Assembly: GCF_900198195.1 (NCBI RefSeq)
Contig: NZ_LT899436.1
Coordinates: forward strand, 4,058,001 to 4,122,000
Reading direction: 5' to 3'
DNA: 64,000 nucleotides
Source: Tenacibaculum jejuense
Lineage (GTDB): Bacteria; Bacteroidota; Bacteroidia; Flavobacteriales; Flavobacteriaceae
In this document: one piece after another, positions 41,960-51,599 of the stretch
Numbering within the stretch: the stretch's first letter is position 1
Layout of the letters: each line of letters starts with the position of its first letter
The notes under the pieces: generated by a model
The model's input: the letters and a program-made list of their open reading frames with translations, nothing else
What the model was told of the DNA's origin: nothing
Databases searched by the model: none
Translations under genes and position numbers: made by a program

Positions 41960-42784
41960 ATGAAAAAAATAGCCATCCAAGGAATAGAAGGAAGCAACCA
42001 CCATATTGTTGCCGACAAGTTTTATCAAGAAGATATAAGCTTAGAAAAATGCTTGTCTTTTGATGCTCTTGTAGAAAGTTTAACTAGTAAAAAATCTGAG
42101 CAAGCTGTAATGGCTATCGAGAACACTATTGCTGGTTCAATTATACCTAACTACGCATTAATAGATAAATATAACTTACATATTTCAGGTGAATACTACT
42201 TACCAATTCACCATCATTTAATGGCATTACCAAATCAATCTATTGAGGAAATTAAAGAAGTTTGTTCTCATCCGATGGCATTATTACAGTGTAAAGAATT
42301 CTTTAAACAACATCGTCATATAAAATTAGTTGAAGATGTAGATACTTCTGCAATAGCAAAACGAATTGCAGACAAACAGTTAAAAGGTGTAGCTGCAATT
42401 GCTCCAAAAATGGCTGCAGATATTTTCAATTTAGAAGTTTTAGAAGATGAAATTCAAACGATTAAAAATAATGCTACTCGTTTTGTAATTCTACAGACAT
42501 CTAATCCAGAAAACGGAAAAGAAAACATCAACAAAGCTTCGTTAAAGTTTGAATTAGATCATAAACGAGGAAGTTTAGCTGCGATATTAAATGTAATGAG
42601 CGATTGTAAACTGAATTTAACTAAAATTCAGTCGTTACCGAAAATCGAAACACCTTGGAAATATGCTTTTTTCGTTGATGTTACTTTCGATACGTATGAA
42701 GATTACGCTAAAGCCAAAGCAATTATAGAAATAATGGCTACAGATTTTAAAATATTAGGAGAATATAAAAACGGAAGATCATGA
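41960..42784 (+). CDS. pheA: Prephenate dehydratase
   Basis: 274 residues. Stand-alone dehydratase, no chorismate mutase domain. The catalytic region has AIENTIAGSI and ATRFVILQ (the TRF motif), followed by a C-terminal ACT domain (about 195-270) with KRGSLAAILNVM, which binds Phe for feedback. It makes phenylpyruvate. It is the first gene of the attenuated operon and overlaps the next ATG by 4 nt. Confidence 0.94.
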   Translation: MKKIAIQGIEGSNHHIVADKFYQEDISLEKCLSFDALVESLTSKKSEQAVMAIENTIAGSIIPNYALIDKYNLHISGEYYLPIHHHLMALPNQSIEEIKEVCSHPMALLQCKEFFKQHRHIKLVEDVDTSAIAKRIADKQLKGVAAIAPKMAADIFNLEVLEDEIQTIKNNATRFVILQTSNPENGKENINKASLKFELDHKRGSLAAILNVMSDCKLNLTKIQSLPKIETPWKYAFFVDVTFDTYEDYAKAKAIIEIMATDFKILGEYKNGRS

Positions 42785-43938
42785 TACAATTTGCAGATCG
42801 TTTACATACCGTACAAGAATACTACTTCTCAAGAAAACTTAGAGAAGTTAGAGAATTAATGGCTGAAGGAAAACCAATTATTAATATTGGAATTGGAAGT
42901 CCAGATTTACAACCTCCTTCAGAAGTTATTAAAGCCATTACAGATGGAATTAACGAAAATGGTGCTCACAAATACCAGAGTTACCAAGGAATTCCCGAAT
43001 TAAGAGAAGCTATTTCATTATTTTACAAAACACACTACAACACAACTGTAAACCCTTCAAATGAAGTGCTTCCCTTAATGGGGAGTAAAGAAGGAATTAT
43101 GCATATATCTTTAGCTTTATTAAACGAAGGTGATCAAGTTTTAATTCCGAATCCAGGATATCCTACGTATACTTCTGTTACAAATCTTATTGGTGCAGAA
43201 GCTGTATACTATAATCTTTCAGAAGAAAACGGATACCAACCTAATTTTGATGAATTAGAAAGTTTAGAGCTGTCAAAAGTAAAATTAATGTGGATTAACT
43301 ATCCGCATATGCCAACTGGTGAAAATGCAAAAAAAGACACTTACGAAAAACTAATTCAGTTTGCTAAAAAACATAGTATTCTTATTGTAAATGACAACCC
43401 GTACAGTTTCATTTTAAATGAAAAACCAACTAGTATTTTAGAGTTGGACGGAGCAAAAGATGTGACTTTAGAATTAAATTCTTTAAGTAAAACATTTAAT
43501 ATGGCTGGTTGGCGTGTAGGAATGTTGTTAGGAAACGCTAATTTTCTCAACCAAGTACTCAAAGTAAAAACACAAATGGACTCAGGAATGTTTTATGGAG
43601 TACAAAAAGGGGCTATAGAAGCTTTAAAAACTTCTAAAAGTTGGATTCAACAACAAAACGAATTGTATAAAGAACGAAAAGCACTTGTTTTTCAATTAGC
43701 AGAAAAAATAGGCTGTACTTTTAATAAAAACACAAGCGGGCTTTTTGTTTGGGCAAAGCTTCCTTCAGGAAAAACATCAGAAGAATTTATTGATGAATTG
43801 TTATATAAGTATCACATTTTCGCCGCACCAGGAACTATTTTTGGCTCTCAAGGAGAAGGATACATTCGTTTCTCTTTATGTGTAAATAAAGATCAAATTA
43901 AAGAAGCTATTAACCGATTGGAAAATCATAACAATTAA
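42781..43938 (+). CDS. Class I PLP-dependent aminotransferase
   Basis: 385 residues of fold type I. The catalytic Lys is in LNSLSKTFNMAGWRVG; NINIGIGSPDLQPP, NPGYPTY and the C-terminal YIRFSLCV (substrate Arg) are also present. In this operon it is probably the aromatic aminotransferase that makes Phe and Tyr from their keto acids, though AspC/LL-DAP aminotransferase-like enzymes look similar. ATGA overlap with pheA suggests translational coupling. Confidence 0.88.
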   Translation: MIQFADRLHTVQEYYFSRKLREVRELMAEGKPIINIGIGSPDLQPPSEVIKAITDGINENGAHKYQSYQGIPELREAISLFYKTHYNTTVNPSNEVLPLMGSKEGIMHISLALLNEGDQVLIPNPGYPTYTSVTNLIGAEAVYYNLSEENGYQPNFDELESLELSKVKLMWINYPHMPTGENAKKDTYEKLIQFAKKHSILIVNDNPYSFILNEKPTSILELDGAKDVTLELNSLSKTFNMAGWRVGMLLGNANFLNQVLKVKTQMDSGMFYGVQKGAIEALKTSKSWIQQQNELYKERKALVFQLAEKIGCTFNKNTSGLFVWAKLPSGKTSEEFIDELLYKYHIFAAPGTIFGSQGEGYIRFSLCVNKDQIKEAINRLENHNN

Positions 43939-43945
43939 GAAAATT

Positions 43946-44809
43946 ATGAATGTTTTTGTAATAGGAATTGGATTAATTGGTGGTAGTTTGGCTAAAGATA
44001 TTCGAGAGAAATATAATGAAGCAGTACTATTTGGAGTAGACAATAATGAAGCGCATATTAATGAAGCAATTGAAAAAGGTATTGTTGATAAAGGTGCTTC
44101 TTTTGAAGAATTAAAGAATGCAGATATTGTTATTGTTTCTGTTCCTGTAGATGTTTCTTTGACTTTAATTCCTAAAGTTTTAGATATTATTTCTGAAAAC
44201 TGTTTGGTTTTTGATGTAGGATCTACCAAAGAACAAGTTTGTGAAGTAATTAAAGAACATCCAAAAAGAAGAAATTTCTTAGCAACGCACCCAATTGCGG
44301 GAACTGAATTTTCTGGTCCTTCAGCAGCTTTAAACAATTTATATAGAGGTAAAACAAATATTATTTGCGAGGTTGAAAAAACAGCTTTTAAACTTCAAGA
44401 AAAAGCCTTAGAAATCTTTTCAAACTTAGGAATGAGAATCCGATATATGGATCCTGTTTCACACGACAAACACATAGCTTACGTTTCGCATTTATCGCAT
44501 ATCAGCTCATTTATGCTAGGTAAAACTGTAATTGATAAAGAAAAAAACGAACGAGATATTTTCGATATGGCAGGCAGTGGATTTGCTTCTACAGTTCGTT
44601 TAGCTAAAAGTTCACCTGCAATGTGGACACCAATTTTCGAGCAAAACAAAGACAATGTCATAGAAACCTTAACAGAATACATTCAAAATTTAGAACATTT
44701 TAAGACATTATTAGAAGAAAATAATTTCTCAGCCATTTACACTGAGATGGAAAACACCAATCATATTAAACAAATTTTAAACGGAATACAAGAAGTAAAA
44801 CTTCATTAA
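43946..44809 (+). CDS. tyrA: Prephenate dehydrogenase
   Basis: 287 residues. N-terminal Rossmann domain with VIGIGLIGGSLAKDI (about residues 4-18) and FDVGSTKEQV, then ATHPIAGTEFSGPSAA and the helical C-terminal domain (YVSHLSHISSFML). It oxidises prephenate to 4-hydroxyphenylpyruvate using NAD+. It lies 7 nt after the aminotransferase. Confidence 0.94.
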   Translation: MNVFVIGIGLIGGSLAKDIREKYNEAVLFGVDNNEAHINEAIEKGIVDKGASFEELKNADIVIVSVPVDVSLTLIPKVLDIISENCLVFDVGSTKEQVCEVIKEHPKRRNFLATHPIAGTEFSGPSAALNNLYRGKTNIICEVEKTAFKLQEKALEIFSNLGMRIRYMDPVSHDKHIAYVSHLSHISSFMLGKTVIDKEKNERDIFDMAGSGFASTVRLAKSSPAMWTPIFEQNKDNVIETLTEYIQNLEHFKTLLEENNFSAIYTEMENTNHIKQILNGIQEVKLH

Positions 44810-44821
44810 ACGAGACTCACA

Positions 44822-45904
44822 ATGGAAAACAAACAAGAATTAAGAACATGGTTAGATGATTTCAAATTAAATCATCCATTAGTAATAGCAGGACCTTGTA
44901 GTGCTGAAACTGAAGATCAAGTATTAAAAATCGCTCACGAATTAAAAGACAGTGATGCTACAGTTTTAAGAGCTGGAATTTGGAAACCAAGAACTAGACC
45001 TGGAAATTTTGAAGGTGTTGGTGCTTTAGGTTTAAAATGGTTAGAAACTGCGAAAAAGGAAACTGGAATGTTAACAACTACTGAGGTTGCGAACAAAAAC
45101 CATGTAGAATTAGCATTAAAACATGATGTTGATATTCTTTGGATTGGAGCAAGAACTACGGTAAGTCCTTTTATCGTTCAAGAAATTGCAGATGCTTTAG
45201 AAGGAACAGATAAGATTGTGTTAATTAAAAACCCTGTAAATCCAGATTTACCATTATGGTTAGGAGCTTTTGAGCGTTTCTATACTGCTGGAATTACTAA
45301 ATTAGGTGCTATTCATAGAGGTTTCTCAACTTATGAGAAAACGAGATATAGAAACAATCCAAACTGGCAAATTCCTATCGAATTACAAAATCGTTACCCA
45401 GATTTACCATTAATCTGTGATCCTTCTCATATTGCAGGTAGAAGAGATATCATTTTTGATATTTGTCAAACTGCTTTAGATTTAAACTTTGATGGATTAA
45501 TGGTAGAAACACACTACGATCCAGATAACGCTTGGAGTGATGCTAAACAGCAAATTACACCAACTACTCTTATCCAAATGATGGAAGATTTAAAAATCAG
45601 AAAAGAAACGGATACTGAAGTTGATTTTAAAAATGCGTTAAACACTTTAAGAACTCAAATCGATGTGGTAGATCACCAATTAATCGAAATGATGGGGAAA
45701 AGAATGAAGATTTCTGATAAAATAGGTTCTTTAAAGAAAGAAAAGAATGTTGCTATTTTACAAACAAAACGTTGGAACGAAATCTTAGGTAAAATGATTT
45801 TAGAAGGTGAAGAAAACAATTTAAGTGAAGAATTTGTTTTAAAGATATTCAAGGCAATTCACCAAGAAAGTATTAATCACCAGAAAAAAATTATTAATAG
45901 TTAA
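44822..45904 (+). CDS. Bifunctional DAHP synthase / chorismate mutase
   Basis: 360 residues. The N-terminal part (about 1-260) is a class I-beta 3-deoxy-7-phosphoheptulonate synthase: IAGPCSAET, RAGIWKPRTRPG, and DPSHIAGRRD. The C-terminal part (about 270-360) is an AroQ-type chorismate mutase (LRTQIDVVDHQLIEMMGKRM). The mutase feeds prephenate to pheA and tyrA, while the synthase opens the shikimate pathway. The fusion gives allosteric control of the pathway. Last gene of the operon. Confidence 0.92.
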   Translation: MENKQELRTWLDDFKLNHPLVIAGPCSAETEDQVLKIAHELKDSDATVLRAGIWKPRTRPGNFEGVGALGLKWLETAKKETGMLTTTEVANKNHVELALKHDVDILWIGARTTVSPFIVQEIADALEGTDKIVLIKNPVNPDLPLWLGAFERFYTAGITKLGAIHRGFSTYEKTRYRNNPNWQIPIELQNRYPDLPLICDPSHIAGRRDIIFDICQTALDLNFDGLMVETHYDPDNAWSDAKQQITPTTLIQMMEDLKIRKETDTEVDFKNALNTLRTQIDVVDHQLIEMMGKRMKISDKIGSLKKEKNVAILQTKRWNEILGKMILEGEENNLSEEFVLKIFKAIHQESINHQKKIINS

Positions 45905-45933
45905 AAATTTAATATTTTCGCCCGAAATTTTAA

Positions 45934-47592
45934 ATGAAAACTATGATTAAAAAGTACTTAATTGCTTTAAGTCTATTTTCTTTTTTCTCTTTATCAGTTT
46001 TATCTCAGGATAAATTCGGGCCAATAACACTTAGTTACGGGCAAGAAATTGAAGACAACAAACAGAAAATAGTCCAAATTTCGGGTGAAATTAATGGTAA
46101 GATTTATACGCTTGCCAACAAAGGAAAAAAATACTATGTAAAGGTATTTGACTCTGCTGAAATGAAATTAATTTCTACGAACTTAATTGAATTTCCAGAA
46201 TTAAAAAACAAAGATTTAGATTTTGAAAGCCTAAAGGTAATTGGAAATAAAATTTATGTTTTTGGTAGTATGTATGATCGAAAAAATAAGGAATTCGACT
46301 TGGCTGCTATCGAAATTAACGCAGATGGAACATTAAATGATGCTCAAAAAGTAATTTTTAAAACTCCTGTTACTAAGAAGAAAGAAAGAGGAGCTTTCTA
46401 TTTCAAAAAATCTCCTGTAGAGAATAAGCTTTTAGTAATGCACGCCACGCTTTTCGATAAAGAAGAGGCTATTCAATATGAAATCAAATTATTTGACGAA
46501 GATTTAAATGAAATTACTTCTCATTTAGAAAAAGTTCCATTTGAAGATAGAAGAGATTTGGAATTTTCTATATCAGATTTTGATATCAGTTTTAAGGATG
46601 ATATATTCTTGATCATTAACGAAAGTTATAGAGATAGAAAACAGAAAAAAAATATTGAGAAATTCGAAATTCATGCTTTCAAAAAAGACAAAAATTACGA
46701 GAAAGAAGTTATCAAATTAGATTTTGAAAATAAAGAAGTAATTAACTGTGCCATGTTAGCTACTCAAGATGGATTATTACAATTTGTTGGTTTCTATTCG
46801 AGTGTAAACAAAAGAGGAAAAGCAAACTGGAAACTAAAAGGTATTTATTCTGGTACTGTTGATATTAATTCTAATGAAGTTTTGAATTTAAAATTCAATG
46901 AGTTCGATTATGAAACTAAAGTAAAATTAATTGGAGAACGAAGAGCTAAAAAAGGGAAAGATGTAAAACCTTATTACCAAACTCATAGTTTGATAGAAAA
47001 ACCTAATGGTGGACTTATTTTATTATCAGAATACCAATTAGTTTATGTTGGAAGAACTGGTGGTATTGGTCCTTTAGGTATCACTCCTATTCAATTTACT
47101 AAAAATGAAATTATTGTTACTTCTTTAAATCCAGACGGAACCGTAGAATGGTCTAATGTAATAGCTAAAAAACAAAGAGCTGCATATTCTACTTTATCTA
47201 TTGGTTTCTTTGGTTTTGCTGGTTCTAGTAATTTTTCAGTTGGTGTAGGTATCGCTATTCCAGTATCACAGTTAGGTAAAGGTCCAGAATATTTAGGAGC
47301 TATTCCAATTTTTGAAAATGGAAAATTAACTGTTGTATTTAACGATCATAAAAAAAACACTGGTGTAACTGACATTGAGGAAATAAGGTCTTTAGGTAAT
47401 TATAACAAATCTATTCCTACAGCTTTCACTTTCGACGATAATGGGAAGATAACTAGGTTAGATCCGCAAGAATTACAAGAAGAACGATTAATTTTACGCC
47501 CAGGTGTATACTACAGAAAATCTCCTAAAGAATATATCATTTATTCTTCCAGAAGATCTAAAGATAAACTAGGTCGATTAATAATCGATTAA
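45934..47592 (+). CDS. Large secreted protein of unknown function
   Basis: 552 residues with a signal peptide (MKTMIKKYLIALSLFSFFSLSVLSQ). The rest is strand-rich with repeated patterns (INGKIYTLANKGKKYYVKVF, IGNKIYVFGSMY) that suggest a beta-propeller-like or repetitive fold, then a Gly-rich hydrophobic stretch (about 405-450). No family recognised. It begins 29 nt after the DAHP synthase gene but shows no aromatic-metabolism link. A good terminator follows. Confidence 0.75.
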   Translation: MKTMIKKYLIALSLFSFFSLSVLSQDKFGPITLSYGQEIEDNKQKIVQISGEINGKIYTLANKGKKYYVKVFDSAEMKLISTNLIEFPELKNKDLDFESLKVIGNKIYVFGSMYDRKNKEFDLAAIEINADGTLNDAQKVIFKTPVTKKKERGAFYFKKSPVENKLLVMHATLFDKEEAIQYEIKLFDEDLNEITSHLEKVPFEDRRDLEFSISDFDISFKDDIFLIINESYRDRKQKKNIEKFEIHAFKKDKNYEKEVIKLDFENKEVINCAMLATQDGLLQFVGFYSSVNKRGKANWKLKGIYSGTVDINSNEVLNLKFNEFDYETKVKLIGERRAKKGKDVKPYYQTHSLIEKPNGGLILLSEYQLVYVGRTGGIGPLGITPIQFTKNEIIVTSLNPDGTVEWSNVIAKKQRAAYSTLSIGFFGFAGSSNFSVGVGIAIPVSQLGKGPEYLGAIPIFENGKLTVVFNDHKKNTGVTDIEEIRSLGNYNKSIPTAFTFDDNGKITRLDPQELQEERLILRPGVYYRKSPKEYIIYSSRRSKDKLGRLIID

Positions 47593-47593
47593 T

Positions 47594-47622
47594 AAAAAGG
47601 AAGCTTGAAGCTTCCTTTTTTT
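47594..47622 (+). terminator. Terminator after the 45934-47592 gene
   Basis: AAAAAGGAAGCTT paired with AAGCTTCCTTTTT, followed by T residues. Confidence 0.85.
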
Positions 47623-47656
47623 ATTTAAATCTATATCTTTAAGAAAACCTTCTAAA

Positions 47657-48409
47657 ATGCCAGAGATTAAAACTATTGATGATGTAATTCAAACTTTACA
47701 AAACATTGTTAAAGAGTCTAAATTAAAAACTTCTACTTTAGGATATTTTGCAGCTCTATATTTAAAAGTAACACTAAAAGTAAAACAAGGTATTGCAGAA
47801 GATTTCTTTGATGATGGCCTTAGAATGGAAAAATTAGACATCATTTTTGCAAAGAGATATATAAACGCTTATTATGATTTTCAAGCACAAAAAGAGATTA
47901 CAGATGCTTGGAAAAAAGCCTTTAATTTATCAGAAAAATTTTGGCCTATTGTTCTTCAACATTTACTAATCGGTATGAATGCTCATATTAATCTAGATTT
48001 AGGAATAGCAGCTTACGAAGTAACTAAAGGCAGTAACATTCTAAATTTAAAAAACGATTTTAATAAAATTAACTCTATACTTTCGTCATTGGTCACTGAT
48101 GTAGAAAACGATTTGTCTACGATATATCCATTTCTCAAAAAAATTCTTAAACTAACGAGTAAGTTTGACAACTTTTTAGTTGATTTTAGTATGGAAATAG
48201 CAAGAGATGGTGCTTGGGACTTTGCTGTAAGACTTGCAAATTCAAATCAAAACGATATTCAAGAATTAATAAACACGAGAGACAAAAATGTGACAGAAAC
48301 TGCTTTATTAATTACAAATCCAGGAATTATTGCAAACATTATTTTTAGTATTGTAAGACTTAGTGAAAAAGGAAGCACTGCTCAAAAAATTAACGATTTA
48401 ACAAAATAA
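47657..48409 (+). CDS. DUF5995 family protein
   Basis: 250 residues, all-helical, cytoplasmic. The pattern TLGYFAALYLKVT, LHHLLIGMNAHINLDLGIAA (here QHLLIGMNAHINLDLG) with conserved His residues is characteristic of DUF5995, which has a metal-dependent phosphohydrolase-like look. Function unknown. It precedes rsgA by 42 nt. Confidence 0.75.
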   Translation: MPEIKTIDDVIQTLQNIVKESKLKTSTLGYFAALYLKVTLKVKQGIAEDFFDDGLRMEKLDIIFAKRYINAYYDFQAQKEITDAWKKAFNLSEKFWPIVLQHLLIGMNAHINLDLGIAAYEVTKGSNILNLKNDFNKINSILSSLVTDVENDLSTIYPFLKKILKLTSKFDNFLVDFSMEIARDGAWDFAVRLANSNQNDIQELINTRDKNVTETALLITNPGIIANIIFSIVRLSEKGSTAQKINDLTK

Positions 48410-48451
48410 AGTCATGATTAAGATTCTCTAATTTATTCTCATCTTTGCATT

Positions 48452-49402
48452 ATGATAGGAACTGTTTATAAATCTACAGGAAGTTGGTATTGGGTGAAAC
48501 ATGAAGAAACTTTTTATAAATGTAGAATTAAAGGAAAATTTCGAATAAAAGGTATCAAAAGTACAAATCCGATTGCGGTTGGAGATAAAGTTGAATTTAA
48601 TATAGAAACTACAAACGACGAAGAAACTGGAATTATTACAGACATTTTAGAGCGACAAAATTATATTGTTAGAAAATCTGTAAACTTATCCAAACAAACC
48701 CACATCATTGCGTCGAATATAGATCAAGTTTTCCTAATCATAACTATTGATAATCCGCCTACATTTACTACGTTTATCGACCGTTTTCTTGTTACTGCTG
48801 AAGCCTATTCTATTGATGTTGTATTGATATTCAATAAGATTGATACATATACTATTGAACAAAAAGCTGAAATTTTATATTTGAAAGATATTTACGAACC
48901 TATTGGTTACAAGTGTATTGAAACCTCTGCTACTACTGGAAAGAATGTACAACAGATTAAAGAAATGATGGTCGGTAAAGTAAGTATGTTTTCTGGTCAT
49001 TCTGGAGTAGGGAAAACTACTTTAGTTAATTATATAGAACCTTCATTAAATTTAAGGACTAAAGAAATTTCTGATCAGCATAAACAAGGACAACACACTA
49101 CTACTTTTGCTGAAATGTTTGATTTAAGTTTTGATGCCTCTATCATTGATACTCCTGGTATTAAAGGTTTTGGGGTAGTTGATATGGAAAAAGATGAACT
49201 GGGAGATTATTTCCCTGAATTTTTTGCTTTAAAACAAGATTGTAAATTTAATAACTGTATACATCTTAATGAACCTAATTGTGCCGTGAAAGACGCTTTA
49301 GAAAGAGAAGAAATTTCTTGGTCTAGATATAAGAGTTATTTACAAATTTTAGAAGGTGAAGATGAAAATTACAGAACCGATATATTATCTGGAAGACAAT
49401 AA
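48452..49402 (+). CDS. rsgA: Ribosome small subunit-dependent GTPase RsgA
   Basis: 316 residues. The circularly permuted GTPase order is seen: G4 FNKID first, then G1 GHSGVGKTT, then G3 DTPGIKGF. An N-terminal OB fold (about 1-70) and a C-terminal zinc-binding region (CKFNNCIHLNEPNC) complete the domain set. It acts in late 30S subunit maturation. The dtd gene follows 7 nt later. Confidence 0.95.
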   Translation: MIGTVYKSTGSWYWVKHEETFYKCRIKGKFRIKGIKSTNPIAVGDKVEFNIETTNDEETGIITDILERQNYIVRKSVNLSKQTHIIASNIDQVFLIITIDNPPTFTTFIDRFLVTAEAYSIDVVLIFNKIDTYTIEQKAEILYLKDIYEPIGYKCIETSATTGKNVQQIKEMMVGKVSMFSGHSGVGKTTLVNYIEPSLNLRTKEISDQHKQGQHTTTFAEMFDLSFDASIIDTPGIKGFGVVDMEKDELGDYFPEFFALKQDCKFNNCIHLNEPNCAVKDALEREEISWSRYKSYLQILEGEDENYRTDILSGRQ

Positions 49403-49409
49403 ATAAATT

Positions 49410-49862
49410 ATGAAAACTGTAATTCAAAGAGTTTCTAGAGCTTCCGTTACTGTTGACAATAAAGTTATTTCAAGTATAAAAAATGGATTGCTGATTTTAG
49501 TGGGTATAGAAGATGAAGACACAGATGAAGATATACTTTGGTTAACTAAAAAAATAGTAAATCTTAGAATTTTTAATGATGAAAATAATGTAATGAACTC
49601 TTCGTTATTACAAACTAATGGCGAAGCAATTATTGTAAGTCAATTTACATTACATGCATCAACAAAAAAAGGAAATAGACCTAGTTATATAAAAGCTTCA
49701 AAACCAGATTTTGCAATTCCGATGTATGAGAAATTCGTAAAAGAATTCGAAAATCAATTAGGAAAACAAGTTCAAACAGGAATATTTGGAGCAGATATGA
49801 AAGTAGATTTATTAAATGATGGTCCAGTAACCATCGTAATAGATACAAAAGACAAAAAATAA
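49410..49862 (+). CDS. dtd: D-aminoacyl-tRNA deacylase
   Basis: 150 residues, the normal length. The catalytic motifs are SQFTLHAST and GNRPSYIKA, with the C-terminal GADMKVDLLNDGPVT. It removes D-amino acids from mischarged tRNAs and achiral Gly-tRNA errors. It lies 7 nt after rsgA. Confidence 0.95.
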   Translation: MKTVIQRVSRASVTVDNKVISSIKNGLLILVGIEDEDTDEDILWLTKKIVNLRIFNDENNVMNSSLLQTNGEAIIVSQFTLHASTKKGNRPSYIKASKPDFAIPMYEKFVKEFENQLGKQVQTGIFGADMKVDLLNDGPVTIVIDTKDKK

Positions 49863-49885
49863 TTCATTAGGCAATAAATAATAAA

Positions 49886-49893
49886 TATATTTG
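49886..49893 (+). promoter_or_regulatory. Promoter -7 element of the YceI gene
   Basis: TATATTTG, 42 nt upstream of the ATG. Confidence 0.5.
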
Positions 49894-49935
49894 CCATGGA
49901 ATATAAATTTTAAATTCATATAAAACAATCTAAAA

Positions 49936-50577
49936 ATGAAAAAACTAATCTTATCATTAGCAGTAATAGCTATAGCTTTAACATCTTGTAAAAGTGAAAA
50001 GAAAGTAGAAGCTAAAGAAGAAGTAAAGGTTGAGCAAAAAGTAACTAATCCTATCGACTCTTACAATGTAAATGTGGCTGAATCAACTGTAACTTGGAAA
50101 GGAGCTCATCCTGTAGGAGAAGGTCACAATGGTACAATCACCATAGAAAAAGGTTTATTTGATGTAGAAGGAGGCGTTTTAAAAGCTGGAGAATTTACTT
50201 TAGACATGAAAACTATTTCTTGTTCTGATTTAGAAGGTAAGAAAAAAGCTGGTTTAGAAGGACATTTAAAAAATGAAGATTTCTTTAATGTTGAAAAATT
50301 TCCTAGTTCTAAATTTGTAGTTGCAAGTTCTGAGGTTAAAGACGGAAAATTACACATAACTGGAAACTTAACGATTAAAGACGTAACAAAAAGTATTACT
50401 ATTCCTGCAACATTAACTGAAAATGGAAATGATGTTACTTTAAAAAGTGAAGTTTTCGGTGTAGATAGAACTGATTTCGGAGTAAAATATGGTTCAGGAA
50501 AATTCTTCGATAACTTAAAAAACAAAGCTATTAATGATGTGATAGAATTCTCTTTTGATATCAAAGCGAGAAAATAA
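49936..50577 (+). CDS. YceI-family lipoprotein
   Basis: 213 residues. A lipobox (LTSCKSEK) gives a lipidated Cys, then a Lys/Glu-rich linker and a YceI lipocalin-like barrel (about 35-213) with the opening YNVNVAESTVTWKGAHP and the GHLKNEDFFNVEKFP motif. YceI proteins bind long polyisoprenoid or fatty ligands. It converges with lipB across a bidirectional terminator. Confidence 0.92.
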   Translation: MKKLILSLAVIAIALTSCKSEKKVEAKEEVKVEQKVTNPIDSYNVNVAESTVTWKGAHPVGEGHNGTITIEKGLFDVEGGVLKAGEFTLDMKTISCSDLEGKKKAGLEGHLKNEDFFNVEKFPSSKFVVASSEVKDGKLHITGNLTIKDVTKSITIPATLTENGNDVTLKSEVFGVDRTDFGVKYGSGKFFDNLKNKAINDVIEFSFDIKARK

Positions 50578-50597
50578 TCACATTATATAACATTCAT

Positions 50598-50629
50598 AAA
50601 AAAAGCGAGCTTACAAGCTCGCTTTTTTT
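50598..50629. terminator. Bidirectional terminator between the YceI gene and lipB
   Basis: Stem GCGAGC (50605-50610) with GCTCGC (50617-50622) extended by A7/T7 tracts. Its right half overlaps the last lipB codons. Confidence 0.88.
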
Positions 50630-51324
50630 ATGAATTCATTTACTTCAAATAACTCTTTAAAGTGAAAAAGTATTTTTTCTTTAACCTCGTCTACATTTAA
50701 CTTTGTACCAAGTTCGACTTCCATAGAAGTAACTGATTTATCGTTAATTCCACAAGGAATAATGTGATCAAAATAACCAAGGTTTGTATTCACATTTAAA
50801 GCAAAACCGTGCATCGTTACCCATCTACTTGTACGAATTCCCATGGCACAAATCTTTCTTGCAAACGGAGTACCTACATCAAGCCAAACTCCCGTTTCAC
50901 CATTGCTTCGCTCACCTTTTAACCCATATTCTCCAATAACCTTAATAATTACTTCTTCTAGCAATCTTAAATACTTATGAATATCGGTGAAAAAATTTTC
51001 AAGATCTAAAATAGGGTATCCAACTATTTGTCCGGGTCCATGATAAGTAATATCACCACCCCTATTAATTTTATAAAAAGAAATTTCTTTCTCTTTCAAT
51101 TGTTTTTCATTTAAGAGAAGATGTTTCATATCTCCACTTTTACCAAGAGTATAAACATGAGGATGTTCAACAAATAAGAAATAATTTGAAGTAGGGATAT
51201 TTAACTCCTCTCTTCTATTTTTTATTTTTGAATCAACAATACTTTGAAGAGTTTTCGTTTGTAAATCCCAAGTATCTTTAAAATCTTTTTGAGATAAATC
51301 TATTAAACAGACGTTTTTATTCAT
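50611..51324 (-). CDS. lipB: Lipoyl(octanoyl) transferase
   Basis: 237 residues. LipB motifs: RGGDITYHGPGQIVGYP, the MGIRTSRWVTMHGFALN segment, and the nucleophilic Cys in IIPCGI. It transfers octanoyl groups from ACP to lipoyl domains. The last residues are encoded within the bidirectional terminator stem. Confidence 0.95.
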   Translation of the reverse strand: MNKNVCLIDLSQKDFKDTWDLQTKTLQSIVDSKIKNRREELNIPTSNYFLFVEHPHVYTLGKSGDMKHLLLNEKQLKEKEISFYKINRGGDITYHGPGQIVGYPILDLENFFTDIHKYLRLLEEVIIKVIGEYGLKGERSNGETGVWLDVGTPFARKICAMGIRTSRWVTMHGFALNVNTNLGYFDHIIPCGINDKSVTSMEVELGTKLNVDEVKEKILFHFKELFEVNEFIKKASL

Positions 51325-51599
51325 ATTTTTGTAATCTGTTATTAAATATTTAACATTTTATAATTATTTTAGAGTGGTGTAGTTTGGACAAATTTCGTGG
51401 AAAAAAATTAATTTGTAAAATTCAGTTTATATCCCTAGTTAATAAAATTCTCGAGAATAATCAAAAAAACAAATATAAAGTGTTAAAAAAACACAGTTTT
51501 ACCATTTTTAATATTATTATTGGCCTCCCAACTTAACTTAAACCATTACCAGACAAAAACTTAACTACTAAGTTTATTGTTTTTTAAAAAATTTACCCC

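Noticed and set aside
50124..50564. 146-residue minus-strand frame opposite the YceI gene
   Set aside because: Shadow of the YceI coding sequence with no start or homology pattern.
51373..51385. GTGTAGTT half-site upstream of the first metzincin gene
   Set aside because: Only one arm of the 20-bp box is present and no inverted partner was found.
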